DNA of 64,000 nt, taken from assembly GCF_949628215.1 (NCBI RefSeq), contig NC_134282.1, forward strand, positions 16,658,723 through 16,722,722. Direction: 5' to 3'. The notes beneath the pieces are model-generated. The model searched no databases and was not told the DNA's origin. It was given only the letters and a program-made list of their open reading frames with translations. This document shows positions 62,201 through 64,000 of this stretch, piece after piece. The DNA comes from Phalacrocorax aristotelis (Eukaryota; Chordata; Aves; Suliformes; Phalacrocoracidae). The position numbers were made by a program, and so were the translations under genes. Numbering within the stretch: the first letter of the stretch is position 1; the number at the start of each line of letters is the position of its first letter.

Positions 62201-64000
62201 TAGTGTTCTAGTTGTTTGAGGTAACACTTCATATTTTCAGCCTCATGAAAGAGCTCTTTCAAAACCCTCTCCTATAGAGTAATTTCTTATGCAGCAAGAC
62301 TAAGCCCAGCTCTACTGTAGACTTGATGAAACAGATTTGGTACCTCTACACAAAATGTCCTTTCCCATGCAAAGTATGAACCAGTGTTTAGCCATCGGCC
62401 TCTCCAGAGCTGCTGCTGTAATGCACAGTTTAACCTTAAGTGTATGGCAGTAGAATTGGTTGTCTGTGTGGTAACTTGTCACCTGAAATATTTCTGAAAA
62501 TTGGCATAGCTTTTGTAAGCTAGAAATTATTTTGAGTGTGATCTCTGACACTGGAGATAAATCGCAAATGTGTTTGGATACTGCTGTTGGGGTTTATGTT
62601 AAAGTGATATATGGCTCTGTAAATGGGTTTCTGCAATCAATGCAGCAGATGGGTTTTGATTAACACCTGGGCAGAGTGGAAGTGTTGCCCTTCCCCTTTG
62701 AAGGAAGTGAGAGATGACACGTAGCCAAGCTGATTGTGGGGTTTTTCCCAAGAAAGCAACTCTCAACTTTCTTCTTAGGAAAGTGTGTCACTTCCTATTG
62801 CCCTGAATATTGCTTTTTAATTGTATTGTTTTTAACTGGTTTCATAATCTAGTTACAGAACAGTAAGGTTGTGTATATAGAGGCTGGTCCAGATCTGTTT
62901 TAAAGCAGAACTAGAGCCTGATAGCCTCTTGTTTGTGTGTGTCACAAGAATTTTCCTGCACCAGCAGTGCCTTGGGGCAAACTGTAGTAAAGAAGCTGCA
63001 GAGGCAAGGTGTGTGGCTTTGCTACCCTCCTGGCCAGGATCAGAAAGAGCACATTGTTGTTGCACAGGCTCCAATGGGTTCGCTGTACCAGTGCTAAGTG
63101 CTAGCAGATGAGTTTGCAGGTGCCCTGTTGTAGGCTTGAATCTTGCAGCTGCAGTTGTCCAAGCCTGAAGTGCTTTGCAGAGCTCTAGCAGAATGTGGTC
63201 ATTGTGCTTTCTGAGAGGTAAGGTCCAGGCTTGGGAAGAGATTCTGGTGATACTTTACTGAAACTGTACATGTGTCACTGCTAGATAACCTTCAGTGTCA
63301 GGGGAGGGGACACTTTTGCCTTGGTTACAGCATGCTCCTGGGAGCTTGTTCCTTTGATTAACCAGTCCTGTTTGTTCCCAGATGTTAACAGGACTGTATA
63401 TTAAAATCCATGCTGTTTAAACAAACCTGATTTGCCAGGCAATAGAGCTCAGACACTTGCTTCACTGCTGTTCAGGTGTTCTGTCACCTGAGGTTTTTTA
63501 GTAATGACTTAATTTATATTGGATTTTTTCTTTGAGATCGAGAAAATCTGAATTCAGTAGCTCATGTGCATAGGGTTAGTGTGTCTATGCCTTCAGGTGA
63601 ATCAATATAAAGCCAAATCTTGGATAAAGTACGTGGAGTCTGTCAGCTGAGAACCCAGGCAAATACAACTGCTGCCTACGGGAGGCATCACTCCGTGCTC
63701 TAATTCTTCAAAAGCACAAGAGGCTCTTAAAACACTTGAATATATTGAAGTCTAATCAGCTAAATATTTTAGGCAGAAAATACCGCTATTTTTTACTTGG
63801 CTGGGAAAATCCTGTTTCTGTTGCAATTGTATTTTCGTACCCTCTGGGACTCAAACTGAGGATTTAACGGAAAAATATCTCAATCAGCACTGAGGTATTT
63901 GTATAAGAGACAGGTTTTGGAAGCATTGAGCAATAAAGGGGCCTTGCTGTCTGCTGTGGGACTATTCATATGTGTGGTGCTATTCATATTAAAGCATGTG
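56235..64000 (+). other. CLDN1: CLDN1 intron 1 (incomplete, runs off the window)
   Basis: From the GTAAGT donor to the window edge there are at least 7.8 kb without a recognisable second exon. The first 500 bp belong to the CpG island, after which composition becomes ordinary. A 22-bp perfect palindrome with a 2-nt spacer lies at 59542-59563. No clear interspersed repeat is recognised. Confidence 0.75.
59542..59563. repeat. Perfect inverted repeat in CLDN1 intron 1
   Basis: Arms CTCCAGATCT and AGATCTGGAG are separated by TT. All ten base pairs match. No flanking terminal-repeat structure is visible. Confidence 0.85.

Noticed and set aside
1-64000. CRISPR arrays, operons, phage or plasmid features, tRNA or rRNA genes
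   Set aside because: None was seen. The window is ordinary vertebrate nuclear DNA with three known genes.

Overview
This is nuclear DNA from a vertebrate, most likely a bird outside the chicken lineage (probably Neoaves). The evidence is intron-bearing genes with GT/AG splice sites, compact introns, low repeat content, a degraded CR1-like remnant, and one well-preserved solo LTR that resembles an ERV family I remember as widespread in neoavian genomes. The species call is an inference from memory. No prokaryotic, plasmid or phage feature is visible.

Three genes can be read from the sequence, and they reproduce the amniote TMEM207-CLDN16-CLDN1 block (human 3q28) in inverted orientation. TMEM207 is on the + strand (22912-27006) with five coding exons totalling 450 nt (149 aa). 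CLDN16 is on the - strand (42107 down to 35014) with five coding exons totalling 714 nt (237 aa). CLDN1 is on the + strand, where only the 5' region, the CpG-island promoter and coding exon 1 (56012-56234) are inside the window. Its intron 1 runs off the right edge. I assembled exons by splice phase and by comparison with the human proteins as I remember them. All phases close, and every splice junction is GT/AG.

Layout: 1-22911 is gene-free sequence between TMEM207 and the expected but not visible IL1RAP, holding a solo ERV LTR (17919-18494) with a 5-bp target duplication and two MIR-like SINE remnants. 22912-27190 is TMEM207. 27191-35013 separates the convergent TMEM207 and CLDN16 3' ends and includes any CLDN16 3' UTR and a MIR-like remnant. 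35014-42107 is CLDN16. 42108-55590 is the intergenic space between the divergent (head-to-head) CLDN16 and CLDN1. 55590-56760 is the CLDN1 CpG island. 56235-64000 is CLDN1 intron 1.

The two claudins are tetraspan tight-junction proteins: CLDN1 seals epithelial barriers, and CLDN16 in mammals controls paracellular divalent-cation reabsorption in the kidney. TMEM207 is a small single-pass protein with a WW-domain-binding PPxY tail. They sit together by conserved synteny and do not form an operon. I found no convincing undescribed biological system. The observations worth a second look are small: an in-frame repeat in the TMEM207 signal peptide, the divergent CLDN16 tail with a preserved PDZ ligand, a possible CLDN16 5' UTR intron, the LTR upstream of TMEM207, several MIR-like fossils, and a few local tandem or inverted repeats.
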